NCBI RefSeq assembly: GCF_001583415.1
Contig: NZ_CP014475.1
Span: 1,674,001 to 1,738,000, forward strand
DNA: 64,000 nt
Direction of reading: 5' to 3'
Source: Mycolicibacterium phlei
GTDB taxonomy: Bacteria > Actinomycetota > Actinomycetes > Mycobacteriales > Mycobacteriaceae
Every line of letters starts with the position of its first letter. The first letter of the stretch is position 1. The translations under genes and the position numbers were made by a program. Positions 28,671 to 37,556 of the stretch are shown piece by piece. The notes below the pieces were generated by a model. That model did no database searches. It was not told the origin of the DNA and worked only from the letters and a program-made list of their open reading frames with translations.

Positions 28671-31600
28671 CTACCAGTCATTATCGTCATCGTCCACTTC
28701 GGGCCACGGGTACTTATGAAGAAATTCCTTCGTATCCCGGTGATAGATGCCGTGTACGTCGAAGACCCTGTGGTCCCAATAGCCAAGACACGCAGCAAAA
28801 TCCACGGCACCCATATTTGGCTTGAGAAGCTCGCTGAGCGTCGTGGGGCGGTCCACGGTGCGGGGCGTGCCTGACAACGTCAGGTCAGCAGGCGGAAAGA
28901 GCGTGTAGTTGGGCATCTCTTCGCCTGGGTAGTAGGTCTTCTTGAACACCCGCGAGGTGTCTCCGCCAGACTCGATGAGATTTCCCAGAGAGTTCGAGAT
29001 TTGTGAGCCGTGCTCGGCGTACACGGTCAACGAGGTGCCTTCCGGAACCCGGAAGGTCTTGTTCTCGGCGAAGTAGTCGCCGTGTCCGCTCAGCTTGTAG
29101 CGGTTGTCCGAGCCTATCGCATCCTCGGTACGCCCATCGGACCTGGGCGGCTGATGTTCGTCGTGTGCCCGCGTGTGGTGGTCGTCCGCTCGTGTGTCAA
29201 GGTCTCGACCGTCAGCGGTGTCCCTCGACCCGTCTCGGGCAGGTTGAGTCACGTGCGTTTCACTCGGCGGTCTCGCGAAGAGTTCGGTGGTCCCGCCGGT
29301 ATCCGGATCGATCTGGATGATGCGGTTGACCGCGGGGTTCTCGACCAGGCGTGGGATCTCAACTGTCTGCCAGATATTTCCCGGACGCAGATCGACTCCG
29401 ATGACGGCAGTCACGTTGCCGCGAGCGTTCTGCGCGTAGGCCGCTGAAGCATCCTCCCAGAACCTGACCGATTCGGGATCATGGCGATTCCACGCCGGTA
29501 GGGGGCTGACTCCGTTGCGTTCGAGCAGCATTTCGAGGGTGGTCCCGCCGTTGTTCTCGGCGATTCGTTCGGCGATTCCCGAACCGCTCGGTCCGACGCC
29601 TACTCCGTTAGCGTCCCGTCCCGACCAGTAGTGAGCCGTGTCTGGTTCGGTCCTCGTCAGATGCAGGAGTTCCTGATACGACGGGAGCCTGCCCGGAACG
29701 TAGTGTCCGTTCTCGTCAAGCCGCGGGTTGTACTCGAAATCGCCTGTTCTACTACTCAAGTCGCGATCGACATCACGAACCGAATCCGTCTGTGCAGATT
29801 CGCCCCGGGGTGCCAATTGGCGTCCGGCGTCGCCGGGGTCGGTGACCGCCCTGGGAACAGTCGACTGTTGCGTCGGTACTGCCGGTGTGCTCCCCGGGGC
29901 CGGTCCGGCGGCGCCGGGGTGGGTGGTCCGTTGCTCCGGACTCCGCGTGGACATGTCGGGTGCAGTCGATCTTGCTGCGGGGGAGTGGCTTTCGCCGCCA
30001 CCGTGTACCACACCGGGGGTATGGGGTGCGGGCGGTGCGACCGGGCCGCCCATAGTCGACGCCATCATCGGCGCCATCGCGGGCGGCTGAGCTTCACGGC
30101 CGGGCGCGCTGTTGCGCTCAGAAGCAGGAGAGCTCTCGGTGGTTCCGCTGTGCGTGGGCCGCTGGTAGCCATCGTCGGTCGCCGGTCGGTGGTGCTCCGC
30201 CGGCGGCGCAGGGGCGTCGGCAACCGGCGGTGCCGGGTTGTCGGCAACCGCAGCGCCGCCGTGCGGGGTCGGCGACTGCGTCGGGGTGTGGGCCTTCTCG
30301 CCGACGGGATCGTGAACCGGTTGCGATACCGAATGCTCTGCAGCCCCGAGTCTTTCGTGTGGCGCGGCGGGCATGGCTGGGTCGGCGGCGCGCTCGGGGA
30401 TGTGATCGATCCTGGGTGGTGCCGCGGCGTCGGCTGGGTTGCCCCGGGTGACCGAGTCACCGACCGGCGGAGATGTCGAGTGAGTCGGACCCGGATCGCC
30501 GGGGCCGACCGGTCGCTGCGGGGGATCCGGAGGGGGGCCGTCACCGCCACCGACCGGGCCGGAGGCACCCGGGTTGTCAGGCCTCGGTGCGGGAGGATCC
30601 GGTGGCCGGACCGGGGTTTGAGTACCACCCTGGTGCGACGGGTCGTCCGTCCTGTGCGGCGGGTTGAAGTCGACGACGGAGTCGGGGATCCGATTCTGTG
30701 GGCTCTCCGGCACGTCGGGCACCCGTGTTCCCGTGACGGTCCGATCTGGGTCTGCGCCCTGGCGGCCTGTGGGCAGATCGAACGATGGGGTGTCGGACTT
30801 GCCGAAAACCTTGCGGGCCTTGGTGATACCTTTGGCGACAGTGCCACCCTTGGCCAGTGGTCCGCCCGGAGCGAACAGGCTGGCCACGTTGAAGCCCGCC
30901 TCTCCCAGGCCGCGGCCCGGGTTGTCTCCGGTCCACTGGTCCCAGGCCACGAACTCCTTGAGCACCTCCCTGCCGACATCGTCGATCAAGGTGGGGTCTC
31001 TGATGACCGATAAAGCGGTCTCGCCGATGCCTTTCCAGGTGTCGAGGTCGGCGAAGGCCACCGTTCCGGCCACCGTGTTGATCACGCCGTTGAGCACGCC
31101 GGTTGCCACATCGGTGCGGAACTTGATGAAATCCGAGATTGCACCACCGACCTGGTCGCCGAGGAGTTCACGCAGGTTTCGGTCAGCCCACTTCTGGAAC
31201 TTGGTCACGGTGTCGTTGAGCGTGTCCTTGAGCTGTTCCAGCAGTCCGACGAGACCCTTGACCTGTCGTTGCGAGTTCTCCAGCACCTCGCGGACATCCC
31301 GGGCGACCTCTTTGATGATGTCGAGGCCCTCGCCGGTGAAGATGCCCTTCACCGTGTCGATGATCCCGCCGGCGGACGTGAGGCGATCCAGCAGTCGGCG
31401 CACCGCGTCCTGGGTGTCCTGGACGTTCTGTGCGAATTCTTCGAGTTTGGTGGCGATGTCCTGCGCCATGGTGGACAGGTCCGCGGCACCGTCGGCGAGG
31501 TCGTCGAGTGCCTGGAGTATCTGGTCACGCTCCGGGATTCGCTGCGTCGACACCGCGGTCTTCGCGCCCTTGACGAGATTCGACAGAGCCGAGAACCCGG

Positions 31601-32123
31601 TCGCCAGATTTCGCCACTGCGCCGCGGTCAGGCGCAGCATCGGCGGGTTGCCCGTCGGCCAGGCGAAGGGGCCGAGAAACGGCAGCAGGACACCGAACGT
31701 CGGCGGGGGCGCAACGATGCCGGCGTTCGGGCTGTGGCGGGCCTCCACGGGGGTCGTCTCGCTGACGTCGTCGGTGACACCGCCGGTGGCGCCGCCCCCG
31801 CCGATCGTCGACACCGCGTCCGCGTTCGCATAGTTGTGGCCGGTCACCTGCAACTTGATCCCGACGAACTTGAACGAGTTCGCGCCGGCAGCCACCGCGT
31901 CGGAGAACGTCTGCGTGAGGTCGCCGTACTCCAACGCCATGTTCAATCCGGCGGGGTCCCAGCCTGAGGTGATCCCGCTCGACAACATTGGTCCGAGCGC
32001 ACCCATGAGCGCGTCGAACTGCTTGCCCAGCGAGGTCATGCTCTCGCCGGCGCCGATGAGTAGGCGGGGATCGACCTCAATGCGGATACCGGCAACGCCG
32101 CCACCGCCAGTGGCAGATGGCAC
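28671..32123 (-). CDS. ESX-type secreted multidomain protein with toxin-like C-terminus
   Basis: A 1150-residue protein. The N-terminal 105 residues form a WXG100-like helical hairpin with SGWDPAG (W55) and a secretion motif HNYANAD (Tyr98, Asp102; YxxxD). Residues about 170-440 are helical, CpnT N-terminal-like, with coiled-coil character. Residues about 450-790 are Pro-rich linker. A domain at about 795-950 (YWSGRDANG, GGTTLEML, DLRPGNIWQTVEIP) recurs, as I recall, at the ends of actinobacterial polymorphic toxins; the last 146 residues (SGHGDYF, AEHGSQISNSLGN, AVDFAACLG) resemble the Stv putative-adhesin domain. GTG start overlaps the WXG100 stop by one base (TAGTG), so translation is coupled. 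Confidence 0.8.
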   Translation of the reverse strand: MPSATGGGGVAGIRIEVDPRLLIGAGESMTSLGKQFDALMGALGPMLSSGITSGWDPAGLNMALEYGDLTQTFSDAVAAGANSFKFVGIKLQVTGHNYANADAVSTIGGGGATGGVTDDVSETTPVEARHSPNAGIVAPPPTFGVLLPFLGPFAWPTGNPPMLRLTAAQWRNLATGFSALSNLVKGAKTAVSTQRIPERDQILQALDDLADGAADLSTMAQDIATKLEEFAQNVQDTQDAVRRLLDRLTSAGGIIDTVKGIFTGEGLDIIKEVARDVREVLENSQRQVKGLVGLLEQLKDTLNDTVTKFQKWADRNLRELLGDQVGGAISDFIKFRTDVATGVLNGVINTVAGTVAFADLDTWKGIGETALSVIRDPTLIDDVGREVLKEFVAWDQWTGDNPGRGLGEAGFNVASLFAPGGPLAKGGTVAKGITKARKVFGKSDTPSFDLPTGRQGADPDRTVTGTRVPDVPESPQNRIPDSVVDFNPPHRTDDPSHQGGTQTPVRPPDPPAPRPDNPGASGPVGGGDGPPPDPPQRPVGPGDPGPTHSTSPPVGDSVTRGNPADAAAPPRIDHIPERAADPAMPAAPHERLGAAEHSVSQPVHDPVGEKAHTPTQSPTPHGGAAVADNPAPPVADAPAPPAEHHRPATDDGYQRPTHSGTTESSPASERNSAPGREAQPPAMAPMMASTMGGPVAPPAPHTPGVVHGGGESHSPAARSTAPDMSTRSPEQRTTHPGAAGPAPGSTPAVPTQQSTVPRAVTDPGDAGRQLAPRGESAQTDSVRDVDRDLSSRTGDFEYNPRLDENGHYVPGRLPSYQELLHLTRTEPDTAHYWSGRDANGVGVGPSGSGIAERIAENNGGTTLEMLLERNGVSPLPAWNRHDPESVRFWEDASAAYAQNARGNVTAVIGVDLRPGNIWQTVEIPRLVENPAVNRIIQIDPDTGGTTELFARPPSETHVTQPARDGSRDTADGRDLDTRADDHHTRAHDEHQPPRSDGRTEDAIGSDNRYKLSGHGDYFAENKTFRVPEGTSLTVYAEHGSQISNSLGNLIESGGDTSRVFKKTYYPGEEMPNYTLFPPADLTLSGTPRTVDRPTTLSELLKPNMGAVDFAACLGYWDHRVFDVHGIYHRDTKEFLHKYPWPEVDDDDNDW

Positions 32124-32431
32124 TAGCCGGCCCACATTTCGGCGTTCTTGGCGACGGCGTCGGTGTAATTCGATCGTGCGGTCTGGGCAACCTTCTGCAG
32201 CTGCGACAGCGCCTCGCGCATCTGCTCGGCGCCTTCCCGCCACTGTGCCTGTGCCTGCGCCTGCGCGTCGGCGGCGTCACCGTGCCAGGACTGCTGCAAC
32301 GACGCCATCGTCCGGTCAATGTGCTCCAGTGCGCTGGTCACCTCCCGCCCGAAGCTGGCCATATGCGCGATGGCGTCCTGCATCTGCTGGAAGTCGACCA
32401 CCAGCGGGGCGCCGCTGTTGCTACTGGGCAT
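32123..32431 (-). CDS. WXG100 family protein (short)
   Basis: A 102-residue EsxA/EsxB-like protein, all helical, with the turn motif SWHGDAA (W49-H50-G51) between two long amphipathic helices. The second helix is Gln/Ala-rich (AQAQAQAQWREGAEQMREAL). No YxxxD follows it, so it is probably secreted with a partner that supplies that signal, as in EsxA/EsxB pairs. Its ATG overlaps the upstream gene's end by 11 bp, and its stop overlaps the toxin-like gene. Such small proteins often help secrete the adjacent large effector. Confidence 0.9.
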   Translation of the reverse strand: MPSSNSGAPLVVDFQQMQDAIAHMASFGREVTSALEHIDRTMASLQQSWHGDAADAQAQAQAQWREGAEQMREALSQLQKVAQTARSNYTDAVAKNAEMWAG

Positions 32432-33143
32432 CGTCGGCCCGCGTGCGCATCGTGGGTTCAGGTGTGACTGACGGTGGCGTCGCTGCCGGGGCTGACCCGC
32501 CGGATGAGCCTGGCGCAGCGCCCGATTCGTCATCCATCTGTTCATCCATCTGTTCGTCGCGCTCGTCCGCGGAGTCCGCCGTCTGGTCCTGCGCGGCCTG
32601 CACAATCCCCACCACACCCTGCGCGATACCCGCTGCCACCTGCGCCAGGCCGCCGACCGGTATGCCGGGAAGCTGCGCGCCACCCTGAGCGGTCGGGTCG
32701 CCGGACTGCTGTGCGAGAGGGCCACCGAGGCCCATCATCGAGGCCATCGACCGGATGGTCGGCGTCGAGGGGGCGACCTTCTGCGCCGCCGCCGTCGACG
32801 ATGCCGACACCGCACCCGCGGCCGGTGTGGAGGCCCCGGGCTGGAAGGACGAGCCGACGGCCCCGGCGGCCTGTTGGTCGGTGGTGCTGTAGCTGTCAGC
32901 GGCGAGCCTCAAAGACTCCGCCATCGACCGCAGACCGCGGATCACCTGGCCCGCGCCGTTGTGCCACTTGTCCCACTGCTCGGAGTACGCCGATGCGGCG
33001 CCGCCTTTCCAACCGGAACCCAGCAGCTGGTCCACCGACAGGTCGACGGCGGCCAGACCGTCCTGCAGCCGCTGGCTGGTATCCGCGAGTGTGGCTGAGG
33101 CCGAACGCAATTCGGAGGTGACAACCTCGAGTGACTGCCCCAC
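32421..33143 (-). CDS. WXG100-like protein with C-terminal extension
   Basis: A 240-residue protein. Residues 1-90 form a WXG100 hairpin: turn GSGWKGGAAS (W45-K46-G47) and a following DSYSTTDQ with Y85 and D89, the YxxxD export signal of type VII secretion. The remaining 150 residues are low-complexity, Ala/Gly/Pro/Ser-rich, ending in a very acidic stretch (DERDEQMDEQMDDESG). GTG start with AGGAGGTGTCACC just upstream, so it is the first gene of the operon. It likely forms a heterodimer with the short WXG100 protein. Confidence 0.88.
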   Translation of the reverse strand: MGQSLEVVTSELRSASATLADTSQRLQDGLAAVDLSVDQLLGSGWKGGAASAYSEQWDKWHNGAGQVIRGLRSMAESLRLAADSYSTTDQQAAGAVGSSFQPGASTPAAGAVSASSTAAAQKVAPSTPTIRSMASMMGLGGPLAQQSGDPTAQGGAQLPGIPVGGLAQVAAGIAQGVVGIVQAAQDQTADSADERDEQMDEQMDDESGAAPGSSGGSAPAATPPSVTPEPTMRTRADDAQ

Positions 33144-33243
33144 GGTGACACCTCCTGGATCGCGGACCCGGCAACCGGGTTCAACTCTATCGGCGGTGGC
33201 GGGGGCCCGATTGCACCAATTTCCGCGGTGCCGACCAGGAGAT

Positions 33244-33576
33244 CTACGGCGCGATGACAGCCCCGCAGCGGTTCTTCAGATCCACCAGCGGCTGGCGGAT
33301 CCCGGTCATCTCGGCCTGCTGCTGCGGATGCTGGGCCAGGTAGTCGCGCATGTGCTCGGCCACCTGTTCACGCGACAGCCCCTCCAGGGTGCTGACGTAG
33401 GCGTTGAGGTCCGGATGGGTGAACAGATACACCGACGTCGAGGCCTCGACCCCGGCGCGCACACCCTCCAGATCGGCGGTGGTGCAGTTCGGTTGGTCGG
33501 CGAGTGCCACCGGTGCCGCGCCGAGCAGGGCGGCGCCGACGAGCAGCGCTGTCGAGAGTGTCGTGGTGATTGGCAT
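33244..33576 (-). CDS. secreted haemophore-like haem-binding protein
   Basis: A 110-residue protein with a Sec signal peptide (about 1-26; hydrophobic TALLVGAALLGAAPVALA, cleavage after ALA). The mature part has two Cys at each end (NC near residue 30, NRC near 104), the pattern of the mycobacterial haemophore (MHB, Rv0203-like) family, with VYLFTHPDLNAYVSTL and GLSREQVAEHMRDYLAQHP as helices. Rv0203 carries haem to MmpL transporters. This paralogue may bind haem, or the fold may be used otherwise; family call is firmer than function. AGGAG site precedes the ATG. Confidence 0.82.
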   Translation of the reverse strand: MPITTTLSTALLVGAALLGAAPVALADQPNCTTADLEGVRAGVEASTSVYLFTHPDLNAYVSTLEGLSREQVAEHMRDYLAQHPQQQAEMTGIRQPLVDLKNRCGAVIAP

Positions 33577-33672
33577 GGGCTGCTCCTGTCTGTGGACGAC
33601 TGCACCTGCCAGTGTGGAAGCGCCGCACCGCCAACGCGTTGGCCCTCAAGCTCATTCACAGGAAACTGGTAG

Positions 33673-34347
33673 CTAGTCCGGATACTCGTCGCGTTTGCGC
33701 GGCCAGTCCGAGAAGTCGCTGCCGCGGCCCTTCGGTGCCCTGTCGAGCAGCTGCCACGTCGCGTTGAGCGCCTCGGTGCCGCGGTCGTAGGTGGAGTACG
33801 TGTGGTAGACGACCCCGTCGTCGAGCACGAAGCAGCTCAGCGCCATCAACTCCATCACGTCGAGCATGTTGCCGCCCGGCCGGCGCGGCGTCGGCACGTG
33901 CATGTAGCTGAAGAAGTCGGCGTCGAAATCGCTTCCGCCCGAGGACACCCACTCGACGTCCCAACCCATCCGCTGTTTGTAGGCGGTGAGTACCGGCAGC
34001 GGCGAGCGCGACGACAGGATGAACGTCACGTCGCGGCGCGCCAGGTGCGGCACCGCGCCGACGAGGTTGTCGGTCTCGAAGGTGCAGCCCGGGCAACCCT
34101 CCGGCGTCTTGGGTCCGTGCATGAAGTGCCGCACGATCAGCTGGGAGCGGCCGTCGAACAGCTCGGCGAGGGTGCGCGGGCCCGCGGTGGTGTCGAACAC
34201 GTACCGCTTGTCTACCCGAACCCACGGCAGCGCCTGCCGTGAGCGCGCCAGCTCGTCGGACAGCCGGGTCAACTCCTTCTCCCTGGCGAGCTGGAGCTCG
34301 TAGGCGGCGCGCCACTGCGCGCGGGTGCCGGTCACATGCGTCGTCAC
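33673..34347 (-). CDS. DUF899 thioredoxin-like family protein
   Basis: A 224-residue DUF899 protein. YVFDTTAGPRTLAELFDGRSQL and RHFMHGPKTPEGCPGCTFETDN include a CPGC pair at the position of a thioredoxin-like redox site; FLSS-like SSRSPLPVLTAYKQRMGW and SFFLY-like VVYHTYSTYDRGTEAL are family landmarks. These proteins are probably cytosolic redox or peroxiredoxin-like enzymes; no substrate is known. GTG start. Divergent from tmk. Confidence 0.85.
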   Translation of the reverse strand: MTTHVTGTRAQWRAAYELQLAREKELTRLSDELARSRQALPWVRVDKRYVFDTTAGPRTLAELFDGRSQLIVRHFMHGPKTPEGCPGCTFETDNLVGAVPHLARRDVTFILSSRSPLPVLTAYKQRMGWDVEWVSSGGSDFDADFFSYMHVPTPRRPGGNMLDVMELMALSCFVLDDGVVYHTYSTYDRGTEALNATWQLLDRAPKGRGSDFSDWPRKRDEYPD

Positions 34348-34444
34348 GGGTCGGTCCTTCCGCTCTCTGGTCTCACCGGGACAGACCCGCCGCGCACCCT
34401 GAACTCATCGCTGAAGTCATCGCTCGGGCCGTTACGCTCGCCGG

Positions 34445-35077
34445 GTGCTGATCGTGATCGAAGGGGTCGACGGCGCGGGCAAGCGCACGCTCACCAACGG
34501 ACTGCGGGTGGCGTTCGAGGCCGAGGGCCGGTCAGTGGCCGACCTGGCGTTCCCGCGCTACGGCCGCTCCATCGAAGCCGACCTCGCCGCCGAGGCGCTG
34601 CACGGCGGGCACGGCGACCTGGCCGACTCGGTGTACGCGATGGCGGTGCTGTTCGCCCTCGACCGGGCCGGCGCGCGCGACGAGATCGCCGCGCTGAGCC
34701 GCGACCACGACGTCGTCATCCTCGACCGCTACGTCGCCTCCAACGCCGCCTACAGCGCGGCGCGGCTGCACCAGGACGCCGAGGGTCCGGTGGTGCAGTG
34801 GGTGCGCGAACTCGAGTACCAGCGGCTGGCCCTGCCGGCCCCGGACTGGCAGGTGCTGCTGGCGGTGCCGACCGAGTTGGCCGCCCAGCGGGCCGACTAC
34901 CGGGCCGCCACCGAGGCCGACCGGGCCAAGGACGCCTACGAGCGCGACGGCGGGCTGCAGCGGCGCACCTCCGATGTCTACGCGGCGCTGGCCGCCGCCG
35001 ACTGGGGTGGACGCTGGCAGGTCGCCGGCCCCGACGTCGACCCGGTGGCGCTGGCCGCGTCGCTGCTGGGCGGGTAG
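34445..35077 (+). CDS. tmk: thymidylate kinase
   Basis: A 210-residue dTMP kinase that forms dTDP with ATP, essential for DNA synthesis. The P-loop reads EGVDGAGKRTL near the N-terminus; FPRYGRS (the DRX-like/TMP-binding loop region), ILDRYVASNAAYSAA and LLAVPTELAAQRA fit the family. It starts with GTG and is the usual length for mycobacteria (about 210-214). It precedes mtrA as in M. tuberculosis. Confidence 0.95.
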   Translation: MLIVIEGVDGAGKRTLTNGLRVAFEAEGRSVADLAFPRYGRSIEADLAAEALHGGHGDLADSVYAMAVLFALDRAGARDEIAALSRDHDVVILDRYVASNAAYSAARLHQDAEGPVVQWVRELEYQRLALPAPDWQVLLAVPTELAAQRADYRAATEADRAKDAYERDGGLQRRTSDVYAALAAADWGGRWQVAGPDVDPVALAASLLGG

Positions 35078-35173
35078 CCCGGGCCGGGCGCCGGTGCCGC
35101 ACCGCAGGATGTGAGCTTTTCACCGCAAAACGCCCGGTGTGGTACCCGGGTTTTGTCGCGATTCGATGACACC

Positions 35174-35860
35174 ATGGACACCATGAGGCAAAGGATTCTG
35201 GTTGTCGACGACGATCCCTCGCTGGCGGAGATGCTCACCATCGTTCTGCGTGGTGAGGGGTTCGACACCGCGGTCATCGGCGACGGATCCCAGGCGCTGA
35301 CGGCGGTCCGGGAACTGCGGCCCGACCTGGTGCTGCTCGACCTGATGCTGCCCGGCATGAACGGCATCGACGTCTGCCGCGCGCTGCGCGCCGACTCCGG
35401 GGTGCCGATCGTCATGCTGACCGCGAAGACCGACACCGTGGACGTCGTCCTGGGACTGGAGTCCGGCGCCGACGACTACGTGGTCAAGCCGTTCAAGCCC
35501 AAGGAGCTCGTCGCCCGTGTCCGGGCCCGGCTGCGCCGCAACGAGGACGAGCCCGCGGAGCTGCTGTCCATCGGCGACGTCGAGATCGACGTGCCCGCCC
35601 ACAAGGTCACCCGCAACGGCGAGCAGATTTCGCTGACGCCGCTGGAGTTCGACCTGCTGGTGGCGTTGGCGCGCAAACCACGCCAGGTGTTTACTCGTGA
35701 TGTGCTGCTCGAACAGGTGTGGGGGTACCGGCACCCCGCGGACACCCGTTTGGTGAACGTGCATGTTCAACGGTTGCGGGCCAAGGTCGAGAAGGACCCG
35801 GAGAACCCGCAGGTGGTGTTGACCGTTCGAGGAGTGGGATACAAGGCCGGACCGCCGTGA
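35174..35860 (+). CDS. mtrA: two-component response regulator MtrA
   Basis: A 228-residue OmpR-type regulator, essential in mycobacteria, controlling cell division, replication-linked and wall genes such as ripA and fbpB. Receiver domain: acidic pocket VDDDPS at residues 11-16 and phospho-acceptor Asp56 in LLDLMLPGMNG. The winged helix is at about 130-226 (PLEFDLLVALARKPRQVF, RLVNVHVQRLRAKVEKDP). I chose the ATG at 35174 because MDTMRQRILVVDDD matches the known protein start. Cognate kinase is mtrB downstream. Confidence 0.97.
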   Translation: MDTMRQRILVVDDDPSLAEMLTIVLRGEGFDTAVIGDGSQALTAVRELRPDLVLLDLMLPGMNGIDVCRALRADSGVPIVMLTAKTDTVDVVLGLESGADDYVVKPFKPKELVARVRARLRRNEDEPAELLSIGDVEIDVPAHKVTRNGEQISLTPLEFDLLVALARKPRQVFTRDVLLEQVWGYRHPADTRLVNVHVQRLRAKVEKDPENPQVVLTVRGVGYKAGPP

Positions 35861-35912
35861 TCAGACGGCTCGTCGTAACGACGGGTAGCGGTTCGGCCCG
35901 GCGGCGGTCGCC

Positions 35913-37556
35913 GTGATCTTCGGTTCTCGGCGGCGGATCCATCGCCGCTCGGCGCCGTTGGTGCGCGGGCTGGGAGTGCTCGGGCGGGCGTTGAGCCTGG
36001 CCTGGCGGCGTTCGCTGCAGCTGCGTGTGGTGTCGTTGACGCTGGGGTTGTCGCTCGCCGTCATCCTGGTGCTCGGCTTCGTGCTGACCAGCCAGATCAC
36101 CGACCGCATCCTCGACGTCAAGGTGCGCGCGGCCACCGAGGAGATCGAACGCGCCCGCACCACCGTCAGCGGCATCGTCGGCGGTGAGGAGACCCGCTCG
36201 CTGGACAGCAGCCTGCAGCTGGCGCGCAACACCCTGATCGACCGCACCGCCGACGATCCGGGACTGGCGGGCACCTTCGACGCGGTGCTGCTGGTGCCCG
36301 GCGACGGACCGCGCGCGGCCACCGCCGCCGGCCCGGTGCAGCAGGTGCCCGAGGCGTTGCGCGACTTCGTCAAGGCCGGGCAGGTCAGCTACCAGTACGC
36401 GACCGTGCACACCGACACGTTCTCCGGACCCGCGCTGATCGTGGGCAGCCCGACGTCGTCGCCGGTGACGAACCTCGAGCTGTACCTGATCTTCCCGCTC
36501 AACAACGAGGAGTCGACCATCGCGCTGGTGCGCGGCACGATGGCCACCGCCGGTGTGGTGCTGCTCGGCCTGCTCGCCGCGATCGCGCTGCTGGTGGCCC
36601 GTCAGATCGTGCTGCCGGTGCGCTCGGCGTCGCGCATCGCCGAACGCTTCGCCGAGGGCCACCTCACCGAGCGGATGCCGGTGCGCGGCGAGGACGACAT
36701 GGCGCGGCTGGCGGTGTCGTTCAACGACATGGCCGAGAGCCTGCACCGCCAGATCACCCAGCTGGAGGAGTTCGGCAACCTGCAGCGCCGCTTCACCTCC
36801 GACGTCAGCCACGAGCTGCGCACCCCGCTGACCACGGTGCGGATGGCCGCCGACCTGATCCACGACCACTCCGAGGATCTCGACCCGGCGCTGCGCCGCT
36901 CGATCGAGCTGATGGTCAGCGAGCTGGACCGGTTCGAGTCGCTGCTCAACGACCTGCTCGAGATCTCGCGCCACGACGCCGGTGTCGCCGAACTGGCGGT
37001 GGAGGCCGTCGACCTGCGCAACATCGTGCGCAGCGCGCTCGACAACGTCGGCCACCTCGCCGAGGACGCCGGTATCGAGCTGATCGTGGAGCTGCCGCCC
37101 AACGAGGTCATCGCCGAGGTCGACCCGCGGCGGGTGGAGCGCATCCTGCGCAACCTGATCGCCAACGCCATCGACCACGCCGAGCACAAGCCGGTGCGCA
37201 TCCGGATGGCCGCCGACGCGGACACCGTCGCGGTGACCGTGCGCGATTACGGGGTCGGGCTGCGGCCCGGCGAGGAGAAGCTGGTGTTCAGCCGGTTCTG
37301 GCGGGCCGACCCGTCGCGGGTGCGTCGCTCCGGCGGCACCGGTCTGGGCCTGGCGATCAGCATCGAGGACGCCCGACTGCACCAGGGCCGGCTGGAGGCG
37401 TGGGGCGAACCGGGCAAGGGCGCCTGCTTCCGGCTGACGCTGCCGCTGGTGCGCGGCCACAAGGTCACCACCAGCCCGCTGCCGATGAAGCCGATCGACC
37501 CCGACGAGCCGCCGCCGTCCACCCGCGACCGTCAGCATGCCCAGGAGGGCGTGTGA
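35913..37556 (+). CDS. mtrB: two-component sensor kinase MtrB
   Basis: A 547-residue membrane histidine kinase for MtrA. Two membrane spans (about 40-62 and 205-230) enclose an extracytoplasmic sensor; a HAMP domain follows (about 230-280), then the dimerization helix with the phospho-acceptor His300 in [13 protein letters not shown], then the ATPase with N-box [17 protein letters not shown] and [13 protein letters not shown] start. The C-terminal tail is basic and Pro-rich. The stop overlaps lpqB. Confidence 0.96.
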   Translation: MIFGSRRRIHRRSAPLVRGLGVLGRALSLAWRRSLQLRVVSLTLGLSLAVILVLGFVLTSQITDRILDVKVRAATEEIERARTTVSGIVGGEETRSLDSSLQLARNTLIDRTADDPGLAGTFDAVLLVPGDGPRAATAAGPVQQVPEALRDFVKAGQVSYQYATVHTDTFSGPALIVGSPTSSPVTNLELYLIFPLNNEESTIALVRGTMATAGVVLLGLLAAIALLVARQIVLPVRSASRIAERFAEGHLTERMPVRGEDDMARLAVSFNDMAESLHRQITQLEEFGNLQRRFTSDVSHELRTPLTTVRMAADLIHDHSEDLDPALRRSIELMVSELDRFESLLNDLLEISRHDAGVAELAVEAVDLRNIVRSALDNVGHLAEDAGIELIVELPPNEVIAEVDPRRVERILRNLIANAIDHAEHKPVRIRMAADADTVAVTVRDYGVGLRPGEEKLVFSRFWRADPSRVRRSGGTGLGLAISIEDARLHQGRLEAWGEPGKGACFRLTLPLVRGHKVTTSPLPMKPIDPDEPPPSTRDRQHAQEGV

